64,000 bases of DNA from Actinernus sp. WN-2022 (lineage: Eukaryota > Cnidaria > Anthozoa > Actiniaria > Actinernidae), in NCBI GenBank assembly GCA_030867875.1, contig JAOWCC010000577.1:81635740-81699739 (forward strand). The letters are read 5' to 3'. The notes beneath the pieces are model-generated. The model was not told the DNA's origin. It saw only the letters and a program-made list of their open reading frames with translations, and did not search any database. Below, piece by piece: positions 11,498 through 21,132 of the stretch (its first letter is position 1; the number at the start of each line of letters is the position of its first letter). The translations under genes were made by a program, and so were the position numbers.

Positions 11498-13132
11498 TTG
11501 ACTGCCAATGTGCGGGCAAATGATAAGAAGGTCGCACGAGCTGGGAAAGAAAGAGAGAAAGAGGCTGCAGAAAATAAAAAGGTCGCAATACTGAATGCCG
11601 ATCTATTGGCAAAGTTCAGGAAACGATACCCACATGCAGATCTTCTCCGGTTCTATCCATCGACGACCATAGATGGCCCCGGCAAATATTCGACGAGCAT
11701 CTTATTTCGAGATGGAGATTCTAGCTATGTCGTTTACGGCGATGGTGTCTCCAATCTGCCCGAGGCTATTAAAAAACGTATCGATGCTGTACTGTGGGAT
11801 TTTCATGGTGGTTTCCCATCTACCCTAGTATCGTCGCCTGATGTAAAATATCCCGTTACAGCAGTTACTCCTACCGAAACAGCACAATATATCGATCTCA
11901 CTACTCTATGGATATATGTAATACCTACGAAATCATTCAAATTAGGTGTTACAGACATATTCAAGGAGACTGTCATAAAGCACACAACATCGTCGGAGTC
12001 CTATAGGTGGTTGAGAGCTCCAGATTTCAGCTATTGGCCCCAAGAATTGAATTTTGCAACGTGGTGTGCGACTTCTGGCTGTGGGGTGTCCCTGTTCGAC
12101 CCTGCTTTCAAAACCTATCCACCAGTCGTCCAGGGGTTCCTACGATTTCACACGTATTTCACAATACGAAGAATTCTGCGTGAACTTGGTGGTACTCATG
12201 GAGTTCCTCTACCCGGCCAATCTGCTTTCATACAACTTGATAACCTATACGACAAAATGGCCCTAGAGACCTTGTGCATCGAATTTGATCTATCTCGAAC
12301 TCCAGACTTTAGGTGGCAAAGAGGAAGGAATCACGGACTAGGGGATGTATTCCTTTTGTACCCAAGGTTGGGCTACGTAAACGGATATGTAACCGCCCAC
12401 GGACGAATCTACGACCAAGCAACCACGTGGCCCCAGAGCTCTACTTTGTTTGCAGATCAAGGAGGTAAGGAGGAAGAGGTAACTTTGGTAGCTTTTATTA
12501 GGAACGATGAACACGAAGGAAAACAATACAATTGGTTCACACCACCAATAGGAAAGGGTTTGACGAAAGCTGGGGTGGGAAGGTTGAAGCGATCGGTAGA
12601 GGCCTTTGGATATTGTATTCTAGGTGCTGCTCAAGCTGACATGCTTGGACCTATCATGGGTGACATTAACGTCCAACTTCATGCCAAAAAAATGGTCGAA
12701 GCCGCGATTCTTGTAAATGATTTAGTGACAAGCGTAAATAACTTCAAGTATGTTATAGATGACACGAATAAGAGGCTCGATCTAGCGATAGCTGTGGGTG
12801 TGTGGTTATTACCAAGCAATCTGTTGTACAACACAGTCGTGGTGGATGGATATAATAACGAATTTAAGAGCGCCACGAAAGGCATGCTATTTGGCAAGGT
12901 CGATATCAATGGGGATAGGAAAGATCCCCCACCACGCCCTATGAAAGGACTCGCCTTGAAGAAAACCACACCAAAGGCTACGTCCACCTCGACAAAAACC
13001 ACGCCAAATGCTGCCCATAGCGAACCTGCCACAACAGTAGAGCCCCCAACGAAGCCCATTCCACAACGCGAGACCAATCTGGCGGTGGTAGCAAATGCTG
13101 CAGCTGGTGCCGCATGGATGTTGTTTCGTTAG
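11498..13132 (+). CDS. 544-aa conserved element protein of unknown function (element 1)
   Basis: This is the longest intact frame of element 1. It has a basic helical N-terminus (residues 1-45), a mixed central region with THGVPLPGQS and DFRWQRGRNHGLGDVFLLYP, a conserved-looking block EGKQYNWFTPPIGKGLTKAG, then GVWLLPSNL and YNNEFKSATKGM. The tail is Thr/Pro-rich and ends in an Ala-rich hydrophobic patch. There is no in-frame ATG near the 5' end: the frame opens at a TTG after a stop at 11432, while an ATG in another frame lies at 11506. The start is therefore damaged or unusual. I recall similar proteins in anthozoan repeats, with no assigned function; a virion role is a guess. It is absent from element 2. 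Confidence 0.65.
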   Translation: MTANVRANDKKVARAGKEREKEAAENKKVAILNADLLAKFRKRYPHADLLRFYPSTTIDGPGKYSTSILFRDGDSSYVVYGDGVSNLPEAIKKRIDAVLWDFHGGFPSTLVSSPDVKYPVTAVTPTETAQYIDLTTLWIYVIPTKSFKLGVTDIFKETVIKHTTSSESYRWLRAPDFSYWPQELNFATWCATSGCGVSLFDPAFKTYPPVVQGFLRFHTYFTIRRILRELGGTHGVPLPGQSAFIQLDNLYDKMALETLCIEFDLSRTPDFRWQRGRNHGLGDVFLLYPRLGYVNGYVTAHGRIYDQATTWPQSSTLFADQGGKEEEVTLVAFIRNDEHEGKQYNWFTPPIGKGLTKAGVGRLKRSVEAFGYCILGAAQADMLGPIMGDINVQLHAKKMVEAAILVNDLVTSVNNFKYVIDDTNKRLDLAIAVGVWLLPSNLLYNTVVVDGYNNEFKSATKGMLFGKVDINGDRKDPPPRPMKGLALKKTTPKATSTSTKTTPNAAHSEPATTVEPPTKPIPQRETNLAVVANAAAGAAWMLFR

Positions 13133-14115
13133 CGTTTCTTGTATTGCTCTACTACAAACACAACTACAGCCACTACCAACAACCAAATATGTTTTGACAC
13201 AAACCCCAAGACCTCACTCGCTATCTTGAACAAAAGGCTAGCAATCGCCCCAATCGCCCCGGGTAGAGCATCCTTCATCTTGTCTGCTAGTTCTTTCAAC
13301 TCCCTACCAATGGCTTTGGTAACACTAGCCAACTTGGCGAGCATGACACTAATCACGATCCCCGCTGCAGCCGCCAATCCAAGCACCGTTACCCCATACT
13401 TCTTCAAAGCCGCTTTGATCCTATCACGAAGCGACATACGCTCTTTGATTGCATCATTTTCTTTCTCGAGCGCTTCGATCTTTTGGTTGTTAGTGGCTAT
13501 GTTCTCGTTAGCCGCATCCCGCTCTGCATGAGTTGCCTCGGAATTTTTGGCAGTATCCTTAGCTACTTTATTTTGCTGTTTGAGTTCTTTGGCCTTCGTA
13601 TCGTTTTTCTCAACCACCTCTGGTGCAGGATCACCCAAATCACTGATGATCTTTGCAGATTTCGTGGCGAGGCTTCCATCCTCATTGAAGAGTAGGTATT
13701 CTTTGGCGTTTACCCAAGTTCCTCTGACAATCACTTCGTAGTAGTTACCAAGTCTAGCGGTGAACCTCGATTTGAACTGGTTGACGTTCGGATACTTGGC
13801 CCTAATCTTTTTCCAGGGATCTTGGTCGTCGCTCTCAATGAATGGCGTGCTACCACTTGTTCCTGGTTCCTCTTGGTTGACCAATTCGATGTACTCAGTT
13901 TGGTTGTTTCTCCATTTGCTCCTATTATCCCAGAACCTATGCCACGAGCTTTTCGATCTTCGTCCTAATGTTTTCCCCACTCTTTTTATCCAAATATCTT
14001 CGGTCTCCTTGCCTTTCGGCACCAGTTCCTTCCATTCTTCGTCGCCGACATCATTAATAGTATCAGCTTGACCTTCTTCGGAAAAATGGTCGAAGTCATA
14101 TCCACCTTCGACCAT
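13129..14115 (-). CDS. Leftward coiled-coil, two-helix membrane protein (element 1)
   Basis: This 328-aa protein has an acidic N-terminus, a folded segment around residues 105-155 (YPNVNQFKSRFTARLGNYYE), a long coiled coil (about 170-230, rich in K, E, N and A), a basic SLRDRIKAALKKYG, a first membrane helix (GVTVLGLAAAAGIVISVMLA), an amphipathic region, then a second helix near the end (IWLLVVAVVVFVVEQYKKR). It is divergent from the capsid gene across 34 bp, so it is probably a late structural or membrane protein. The element 2 homologue keeps the coiled coil and first helix but loses the last helix at a deletion junction. Confidence 0.75.
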   Translation of the reverse strand: MVEGGYDFDHFSEEGQADTINDVGDEEWKELVPKGKETEDIWIKRVGKTLGRRSKSSWHRFWDNRSKWRNNQTEYIELVNQEEPGTSGSTPFIESDDQDPWKKIRAKYPNVNQFKSRFTARLGNYYEVIVRGTWVNAKEYLLFNEDGSLATKSAKIISDLGDPAPEVVEKNDTKAKELKQQNKVAKDTAKNSEATHAERDAANENIATNNQKIEALEKENDAIKERMSLRDRIKAALKKYGVTVLGLAAAAGIVISVMLAKLASVTKAIGRELKELADKMKDALPGAIGAIASLLFKIASEVLGFVSKHIWLLVVAVVVFVVEQYKKR

Positions 14116-14149
14116 ATTGAACTAAACTATATATCTTGCTATATTCAAC
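14116..14149. promoter_or_regulatory. Divergent promoter, element 1
   Basis: Only 34 bp separate the leftward gene (ATG 14115) from the capsid gene (ATG 14150). The gap holds AACTATATAT and TATATTCAAC, both also present in the 25-bp gap at 37831-37855 of element 2. Conservation in so small a space supports a bidirectional late promoter. Confidence 0.65.
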
Positions 14150-15397
14150 ATGATATCGTCGAAGCTCGTTCCTGCACAAATGCGAAGGGAGCCCCTTGGA
14201 CTCAAAGCTCGACGCATCCTATATAGACGTACCTTTGCGCCATATTCTGCCAACCCAGGGGAAACACTATATGTGTCAGTTCCAAAACTAGGAGAAAACA
14301 TCGTACTGGTCCCAGGTACCTTCGCACTATTGGCTGACATCACATTGTCTGGTGGACTTAACACCAATCGCGTGGTGGCCAATGTTGGAAGATGTTTGGT
14401 CTCTCATCGCAGATGTAGAATTGGAACGGAAGTTGTAGAAGAACTTGCCAGACCAGATCTCCTACAAACATATTTCGATCTCTATCTTTCAACACCAGAG
14501 CGAGAAGCTAGGATTCAGCAGTGTATTCAAACAGAGAACGTGAACAAGCTTCGATCGAAGACCAACGGTGCCACCGCTGCGAACGATGGGGAAACTGCAC
14601 TTGTGGCTGCATATGGATCAAAGTACCGAATCCCGCTTGATGTTGATATCTTGACGCAACACGGATCTCTATATCCCTTTGCTCTCGACGACACCATTTC
14701 GTTTGATTTGGTTCTAGCGCCTGCCAACGATATAGTAGTGGGAACGGATACAACCAAAATAGGAACATATAAGCTAACCAACATACAGTTGGAGTACGAC
14801 GTCATCGAGGATGAGAAACTAGCCAGACAAGCACAACACGCATATGACACGGGTGCTGCCTTCCTTTTCAACCACATCTTACACTCTAAGACCGTACCTA
14901 TCAACAACAACAAAGCATCGGACTCTTTGGTTGCTCAGAATATAACTGTCCCACGGAGATCATTTACTGGCCTACTTCTCCTATTCGTTGCACCACATAC
15001 AGCAGGTGCTCGAGATAGCGAATCGTTTGCCAATCCAGGGGTTACTAAGGTAGAGGTAGATGTCAATGGAATTCCAAATTTCTTATTTCCAGATGGCATG
15101 CTACCACCAGATTTTTGGGAGTCTGCTAAGGGTTGGTTCGGCACATCAGTCGATGTCACCCCAATGACGCCTCCCAAGTTCTACAACAACAAATTTGCTA
15201 TCTTGGTCGATTGTCGTACAGCAAAGGATGCGCGTATCCATGGTGATGGCTTGGCCCAAACAGGTGGAGGAAAAGCTATCGACCTTCGCATCCATAGAAC
15301 AGTTGGTGGTAGTGGAACCGTGAACATGCACATCTTCGTTCTGTCAGATGCCCAGGCCAATATATTGAATGGATCCCTTCATAGTTTCAAATACTAA
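14150..15397 (+). CDS. Major capsid protein, double jelly-roll type (element 1)
   Basis: This 415-aa protein starts MISSKLVPAQMRREP. By eye it is about two-thirds identical to the element 2 protein (37856-39091) over its core. Conserved blocks include ENVNKLRSK, GSKYRIPLDVDILTQHG, DTTKIGTYKLTNIQLEYD, NITVPRRSFTGLLLLF, ARDSESFANP and VEVDVNGIPN. The predicted content is beta-rich. Identification as the capsid protein rests on length, intactness in both copies, and position directly before the packaging ATPase (the stop of one overlaps the ATG of the next); no fold search was run. The frame is intact. Confidence 0.75.
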   Translation: MISSKLVPAQMRREPLGLKARRILYRRTFAPYSANPGETLYVSVPKLGENIVLVPGTFALLADITLSGGLNTNRVVANVGRCLVSHRRCRIGTEVVEELARPDLLQTYFDLYLSTPEREARIQQCIQTENVNKLRSKTNGATAANDGETALVAAYGSKYRIPLDVDILTQHGSLYPFALDDTISFDLVLAPANDIVVGTDTTKIGTYKLTNIQLEYDVIEDEKLARQAQHAYDTGAAFLFNHILHSKTVPINNNKASDSLVAQNITVPRRSFTGLLLLFVAPHTAGARDSESFANPGVTKVEVDVNGIPNFLFPDGMLPPDFWESAKGWFGTSVDVTPMTPPKFYNNKFAILVDCRTAKDARIHGDGLAQTGGGKAIDLRIHRTVGGSGTVNMHIFVLSDAQANILNGSLHSFKY

Positions 15398-15838
15398 TGG
15401 ATGACCTGGTAGAAAATATTCCATTCAACGCCCTAGTAGTAGGACCCACAAATTGTGGAAAAACAGCATTTCTCATAGAACAACTTCGTGGACCATTTCG
15501 CAATAAGTTCGACTACATCGTACTCGTTTGCCCCACATATGCCTACAACAAAACCTATCGTGGATTTGCCCATCGAGATCCCCGTTTCTTTGTTATGTCG
15601 CCCCCCACAGGATTCTATCAATACTGCGCTGGATATTTGTGCCTCATTTTGGAAAGGTACCAATACCCTACTCATCCTCGACGATTGTGCTTTATCAAAG
15701 TGGCTTTATCAGTGGAACTGGCATTTTCTGCTCGTCATATGGGTATTTCTGTTTGGGTACTCACCCAACAACTCGTATATGTTTTTGCTTGCAGTCGTGT
15801 TAGAGCTGCCGCCACCAAGCAATATATGCGATGGATGA
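15397..15838 (+). pseudogene. DNA-packaging ATPase, frameshifted and deleted (element 1)
   Basis: The gene starts in the last base of the capsid gene. Walker A GPTNCGKT is intact (residues 16-23). The frame then shifts at a CCCCCC run near 15601-15606, so the Walker B segment NTLLILDDC is in a second frame. The DNA is about 177 bp shorter than the intact 621-bp homologue at 39091-39711. The missing piece lies after TQQL, so the C-terminal ATPase region is lost. The FtsK/HerA-A32-type ATPase normally pumps DNA into capsids; this copy cannot be functional. Confidence 0.85.
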
Positions 15839-16392
15839 TAACGAAATCTTAGACTTGTTGGGTGAGGATGTGACAGGTCCTCCACCAGAGACCGATCATC
15901 GGGAAGAGCTCTCTATTTTGGCTGTGACGGGTACCACAAAGGAATATCTTGGGGAAAGTCTATCTCTAGGAGATGTTGCCAAATTAGCTGAAAAAGATAT
16001 GGAGAAGTTTCATAGAGGGAACCAGGCCGTTAGAGCTCAACAAATAACAGATTATCTAGTCGATGGCACTATGCGTTTGGCTACTCGTGTGATTGCACAT
16101 TTGGTCAATATAGACGACCAACAAGAACTTATCAAAGAGCTACGAGAAGACAAACTCGTTCGAAACGAGATAACCACTGAGATTGGTAGGATGTCTCCCA
16201 TTGGCAGGACGCTTTGTTGCTCTAGCCAGCGCTATGTTGCACGTGGTTGGCCACGTTATTCCTAATAGCAAAACTACGACAACGTGTTTTGGTCAAGTGA
16301 CGTCGAGCTATCGACATATTGAAGACATGTCACCAACAGATATATCTCAACAAGATGGAGGAACCGACGGATCAGATAACTGCAACCAATAA
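15831..16392 (+). pseudogene. Small conserved structural-type protein, frameshifted (element 1)
   Basis: It starts MDDNEILDLLGEDVTGPPPE, with a conserved core LATRVIAHLV. The frame shifts near 16185: the original frame ends at 16265 in unrelated residues, while the C-terminal hydrophobic segment (LAGRFVALASAMLHVVGH) is in the next frame, ending at 16392. The intact homologue is 39704-40252. It overlaps the 3' end of the ATPase gene and the start of the next gene, as in element 2. The function is unknown; its place in the capsid block suggests a virion component. Confidence 0.7.
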
Positions 16393-16714
16393 GACGAAAG
16401 ATCCAAAGCGCGTTGCTGCTGGAAAGGCACTAGCAGAAAGCAACAAACTTGCAAGGGCGGCATTGAATCGCGAATTAGCACGCGAAAGCGAAGTGTCAGT
16501 GGATCTCGAGTCGGCACGCGAGATCAAATCTGGTTGGTTCGATAACATATCCGTTAACACTACGCTTGCAGCTGTTGGCATAGCTATTGCGCTGTTAGGG
16601 CTGTACTACCAATACAACAACGCACAACGCACCAATAAATGTTGCAACTATTCTCCTGCAATACCACCACATGCTCCCGAAACCCCACAATGTAGGTTTT
16701 CAGATATGGAGTAA
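16355..16714 (+). CDS. Small basic single-pass membrane protein (element 1)
   Basis: The start is taken at ATG 16355 (MEEPTDQITA), matching MEEADQITA in element 2 at 40200. An earlier ATG at 16319 lies inside the previous gene. The product is about 119 aa. A basic motif KRVAAGKALAESNKLA is followed by one membrane helix (LAAVGIAIALLGLYYQY) and a Pro-rich tail ending DME, as in the homologue. The KRVAAGKxLA motif may bind DNA; it recurs in this element family from memory, but its role is unknown. Confidence 0.65.
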   Translation: MEEPTDQITATNKTKDPKRVAAGKALAESNKLARAALNRELARESEVSVDLESAREIKSGWFDNISVNTTLAAVGIAIALLGLYYQYNNAQRTNKCCNYSPAIPPHAPETPQCRFSDME

Positions 16715-16756
16715 CCATTTGAAGACTGGAACTATAGGCCATATGCGTTGGTGAAA

Positions 16757-16978
16757 ATGGCAGAGAACAAATTGATGAAAACAATAAAGGACGCTGCTAT
16801 ATTGACTAGTCTCGCTGCCGGCATTGGGTTCGTAGCAAAGAAAGCAACCAAAGAGTCCATGCTAAGCGATCCATCTGTTTCTATCTTGAATTACGCGAAG
16901 TGGACTGCTGTATTGGCTGGTAGTATAGCTGCCAAGCAATATCTAGTGGACCAAGGATATATTCCAAAGGATCTGTAG
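16757..16978 (+). CDS. Small hydrophobic protein (element 1)
   Basis: This is 73 aa starting MAENKLMKTIKDAA. It has a membrane-like segment AILTSLAAGIGFVAKK, the motif TKESMLSDP, and a second hydrophobic stretch WTAVLAGSIAAKQYL. It ends one base before the next gene. Element 2 has the same gene at 40584-40793, where an in-frame stop interrupts it. It is probably a virion membrane-type or minor structural protein. That role is inferred from the operon-like packing and repeated conservation. Confidence 0.65.
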   Translation: MAENKLMKTIKDAAILTSLAAGIGFVAKKATKESMLSDPSVSILNYAKWTAVLAGSIAAKQYLVDQGYIPKDL

Positions 16979-17404
16979 ATGGCTACTTTGGCGGCAATTG
17001 AAATGGCAATCTTTGGAGCCGTTTTGAATGCGACGGCATTTAGTGGTAGTGGGGTACTCGCTAAGTTCCTTATGGGGAACGATACGGATGCCGAGAAAGA
17101 AAGGCACGATAGGGCCCTAGAGAAATACCAAAACGATATGAAGGTTCACGACGAGCAACGCCAAAGATTAGCCGACTGGGTATACAAACAGGAGGGACTC
17201 GAGCACGATGCCTACGAGATACAAAACGGTACCAAACAAGCACTCCTACTATCCCAAACGGCTCACCAACGACCCAAAGTAGCGAAGGAACCTCGTTTCT
17301 CAGACTACTACCAACCATCGAAAGATCAGCAGACAGCTGAGTTGGTCTACGTCGGAGGTGGGATGCTGGTTGCCGGATACGTTGCCAGCCGATACGCTTT
17401 TTAA
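16979..17404 (+). CDS. Small structural-type protein with C-terminal helix (element 1)
   Basis: This is 141 aa. The N-terminus is MATLAAIEMAIFGAVLNATAF, followed by a charged helical middle (AEKERHDRALEKYQNDMKVHDEQRQRL) and a Gly-rich hydrophobic C-terminus (LVYVGGGMLVAGYVASRYAF). It starts immediately after the previous stop. The element 2 homologue (40793-41218) has one internal stop. Two hydrophobic ends around a helical core suggest a small virion or membrane protein; the function is unknown. Confidence 0.65.
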   Translation: MATLAAIEMAIFGAVLNATAFSGSGVLAKFLMGNDTDAEKERHDRALEKYQNDMKVHDEQRQRLADWVYKQEGLEHDAYEIQNGTKQALLLSQTAHQRPKVAKEPRFSDYYQPSKDQQTAELVYVGGGMLVAGYVASRYAF

Positions 17405-17458
17405 TAACGGCATTTTTTCTGCTTGTTGAAGGTTGGCGGGGCCCATCGTATAGCAGCC

Positions 17459-18439
17459 ATGGATGTTCGCCTCGCCAATACTTACTACAGTCCCGAGAGC
17501 TACTGGATAGGACTTGCAGCTATCAAACATCTTGCCACTGCAACTGGCGTCTCCGAAGATATAGTTCGTATGTGGTTGGAGAAACAAGCCATATGGCAAA
17601 TCTATCTACCAGCACCCCAATATGTTCCACGCCCCAAATTCGATGTCTCTACACCAAACGAGGTTCACCAAGCTGATCTGCTGTTTCTTCCAAATGATCG
17701 CCCTCGACGTGGACGAAAACTATATAAATACACGTTGACAGTTGTTGATGTAGCATCCAGATACAAAGAGGCCGAGCCATTAGCCACTAAAGAAGCTCGA
17801 GAAGTTGCTGCTGCCTTCGAACGAATCTACAAGCGAAGTCCATTGAAATGGCCAAAACTGTTGCAAGTCGATCCTGGACGCGAGTTCATGGGTGCCGTTT
17901 CTCCCCTACTGACCAAGTACAACGTTTCTGTCCGACGTGGGCGCGTGGATATCCACAGAGATCAAGCAATCGTCGAACGGTTCAATCGAACCCTATCCGA
18001 AAGGCTGTTTGGACATCAATACGCTCAAGAAATGGTGCTCCCCGAAGATCAGCGATCGGAAGAATGGGTAGCCCGGCTACCCGAGGTCGTAGAAGCCTTG
18101 AACAACAAACCTACGCGTTTGACGGGAAAACGACCATCGGTAGCGGTGGGGGATCGATTGGTCGAATCGAAGCCAGCGGAACCTGCACATAGTCGTCCAA
18201 TTGGTCTAAAAGAGGAAAGGCTTCCCTCTAGTGTCGGCGTTCGATATCTATACGCGCCAGGTGAGCTGGAAGGTGGTCGCCGACGTGCAACTGATCCTAT
18301 TTGGTCGTTAGGCATATACCAGCCAGGACGCGTTGTCATCAGATTGGATGGGCCAGTCCTTTACTATTTGCCAACGACGCAACGAGCGAAAGTTGTCCCA
18401 ACGATGCAAGTGCCACTGCGAGGTTTCGTCCGAGAATAG
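17459..18439 (+). CDS. Retroviral-type integrase (element 1)
   Basis: This is a DDE integrase of the rve family. The catalytic residues are Asp73 in HQADLLFLP, Asp138 in LQVDPGREFMG and Glu173 in AIVERFNRTL, about 35 residues apart for the last pair. It would join element ends to host DNA and produce the 5-bp target repeats. I chose ATG 17459 by homology with the element 2 start. An in-frame TAG at 18437-18439 ends the frame, but homology to the element 2 C-terminus (RDTDLPPKGIL) continues in frame to a second stop at 18494-18496. The protein therefore appears truncated by about 19 residues. No chromodomain is visible. Confidence 0.9.
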   Translation: MDVRLANTYYSPESYWIGLAAIKHLATATGVSEDIVRMWLEKQAIWQIYLPAPQYVPRPKFDVSTPNEVHQADLLFLPNDRPRRGRKLYKYTLTVVDVASRYKEAEPLATKEAREVAAAFERIYKRSPLKWPKLLQVDPGREFMGAVSPLLTKYNVSVRRGRVDIHRDQAIVERFNRTLSERLFGHQYAQEMVLPEDQRSEEWVARLPEVVEALNNKPTRLTGKRPSVAVGDRLVESKPAEPAHSRPIGLKEERLPSSVGVRYLYAPGELEGGRRRATDPIWSLGIYQPGRVVIRLDGPVLYYLPTTQRAKVVPTMQVPLRGFVRE

Positions 18440-18448
18440 CTCCTTGTG

Positions 18449-21051
18449 TTACCCAGAGACACAGATCTGCCTCCAAAGGGTATTCTCGTCCGATAGTGGC
18501 GCTGCTCCTCTTTTTACATTACATTCGAGACAAGTTAGCCGGACGTTGTCGCATGTATGTCCCCTAGAGTTATCCAGTCTATCCACCGAAAACTGTTGTG
18601 GGTCTCTTGGGGGATAAATCCAAAGCAGTTATATGTCGCACGCAGCACAGCAATTGTTTCGGATCTTCTTGAGCTGCAGGATGTTGTCTACGTGTAGGTC
18701 GAATCCTTGGAATCCCTTGTGCTATCATTGCGCTTGTATACCACTAGCTTCCTCCAAATGACTTTACGGATCTGATTGTACGATGACGACGACATGTCAT
18801 TCGTTTGCTCCGTTGGTGGACTGACACGTTCGAGCTGGCGCATATATTCGACTCTGGATATAGCAAGATAGGCAAGGTTGGACCACTTGAGGTAGTCGTC
18901 GATGATCCACACCTTTTTTGGGTCATAGATTGTCAAACCTTGGCTGGAATGAACCGTCAAAGCGTAACCAAGGCGCCAGTCGGTTTCCTTGGAGTGGATG
19001 ACTCGCTCTGCTGCTTCGATAGTGACATATATGATGTCATTCGATACAAGCGCTTCTCTTTTGTTGGTGCCTGGAATGGATATCTTGATATTTTGCTTCC
19101 GGCTGTCTTTTGGGTGGTAGAGAAGAGGTACGTAGATGTCTGGAAAGCAATTCATATGTCGCTGGAATAAAAGATTCTGTACTCGATCTCGGACTTTTCG
19201 ACGACTGGTCAATACAACGTCGCATGGCCTCCAGGTTTCGAGGAATTGGTTCCATTCGAGACAACCAGGTAGAGATCGACGCATTTCCCGACATTGAAAT
19301 TCATTCGATTGAAGACGAATACGTTTTTTGAGAGCTTTGGGTTCGTCGTCTTTTGCCCTGTAGTCATCCTCGACCGCTTCGTAGCAGTTGGCTTGTTTCT
19401 GGAGCCAATTGTGTGGCAATTCGCCTTCGATTGGAGGAGGTTGACCATGATCGCCACAACATATAACTTGGACGCCTATTTGGTAGAGCCAACCGAGGAA
19501 CATCTCTAGAATAGAGCGGGGTACAAACCTCATCCCAAATCACGACTCTTGGTATATATTTATGTCCCAACCGGTCGGGCGTCCATTCTTCATCTGCTAT
19601 CTGTGGACCGATTGTGTTGGATCCTGGGTAGTGGATAGGGTCATCTTCTTTTCGAGCAACAAATGCGACTTCCTCTGCTTCCACTTCGTTTTCATCGAGA
19701 TCGAGATCTGGGACTACATTGGCATCTATTGCTACGAGAACTTCATCGCCAGCTGTCTATTCTTTTTCTGCCTTCCGAACTACCATCGACTTCTCGATAT
19801 ATTTGGGCAAGACCTGGAGAGCGCGAAGGTCCTCTTCTGTCGCTTTGGCTCTTTTGACGCCACAATACCGGAAGAAACTATGGTACGTTTGGGCCTGTAC
19901 CCCTCTAGTGCGCATCTCTTTGGCTAATCGTTGGGTTGGAGTGAATACGATAGGATCTTTCGTTCGAAAGAGCTCGATTGCTCACCTTCGTGGCAAGAAA
20001 TTCGTCACCCAAGATTTGACATGCTTCTTGGGGTCTCTCGTGGGTTCGCTGCGTTCTGTAAGTGCGACCATCCTGGAGCACAAACTGATTGACATCGAGC
20101 TGCCTTCCTTCGGAACCGCCTAGCAAACAGACTGCTTTTGGTTCGTTCAAAGTTGCTTGTCGAGTGTCTTCCCAAACATCGCCCTCATATATATGGACAG
20201 AACGAGATCGTGGGAAACGCAGATCTTTGGACCAGGCATGACCATTGTGGACGATTAGTTCTACAGATTTCCATCTACTTGCCTGATATTTGCCGCTGTT
20301 ATAGATGTCCTCGCCAGCAATGTCTCGAAGAATGATAGCCCGTTTGACAAATGTCTCCAGTTTAGCTACGTCATTGATTGTTGCGCCAGTTTGGTGGACT
20401 CGTTCTTCCCAACTCCAATATCTTCTGGTGTCTCGTAGGGGTTAGACCTTGGCCTCTCAAAGCACCTTCGAAATGCTCCACCAACCTCTGTGCTACACAA
20501 TTAAGATCACCATCACGCATTGGAGCCAAGTTTGCAGGATCTTGGGCTCTCAATATATAGAGTCCGCAGACAACAGCAGTGACAGGATATGCATTCCGAT
20601 AGAATATCTGGTCGATTCCAGTCAACGCACCTGGCTTAGTATCCTGGGAGAACTCGACAACACCATGTCCCTTCTTCATCTCGGCATGGACTGGGTGAAA
20701 CTTATCTTCGATGATCCAATAACTTTCGCCATCATGGATGTGCTCTCTAAGGAACTTGATGTTCAGAATGAACTCGCCCTCTGGAAGGGCTGCAAGGAGC
20801 CGCGTTGCTCTCTCGCCTGTCATTCCGACATCCAAAGCCAAACGACCAGCCCTCGCTTCAATCCCATCGGTTATCTCAACGTCGCCAATGTCAAGTGGGT
20901 TATCTGCTTCCACCCTCCATGTAGAGAAGACAGCAGTGGCGCCATCGACTTCGAACTCATCTTTGGCATCGTTAAAGAGTTCCACCCACTGTTCAGCCGG
21001 AAGTCTCACAGAAGGAGGAACCTGGACATCTAGGTTGATGAAATTATTCAT
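18449..21051 (-). pseudogene. SF1 helicase with C-terminal HNH nuclease, decayed (element 1)
   Basis: Reading leftward from ATG 21051, an N-terminal region of about 350 codons of unrecognised function is frameshifted near 20400. A superfamily 1 helicase follows: motif Ia PIVFTPTQRLAKEM and QTYHSFFRY (about 19860-19975), motif II VVIWDE (about 19530, with a frame change right after it), motif III CCGDHGQPPP (about 19450), motif V ALTVHSSQGLT (about 18935) and motif VI NLAYLAISRVEYMRQLERV (about 18840). A further frameshift near 18710 leads into an HNH-like zinc motif (NNCCAAC..., RLTCLECN) at about 18500-18640, interrupted by a stop near 18620. No Walker A can be read before motif Ia. The 3' end overlaps the integrase end. 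Confidence 0.8.
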
Positions 21052-21132
21052 AGTAGTTATGACAATCGAGTATACCTTATAAGATCACTCCTCTAATAGG
21101 AAATCAAAAGCAATAAAATGGACAACGAAAAG

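Noticed and set aside
13547..14071. Rightward open frames opposite the coiled-coil gene
   Set aside because: Antisense shadows of the leftward 328-aa gene.
16319..16354. Upstream start of the small basic membrane protein
   Set aside because: Those codons belong to the preceding gene; ATG 16355 matches the element 2 start.
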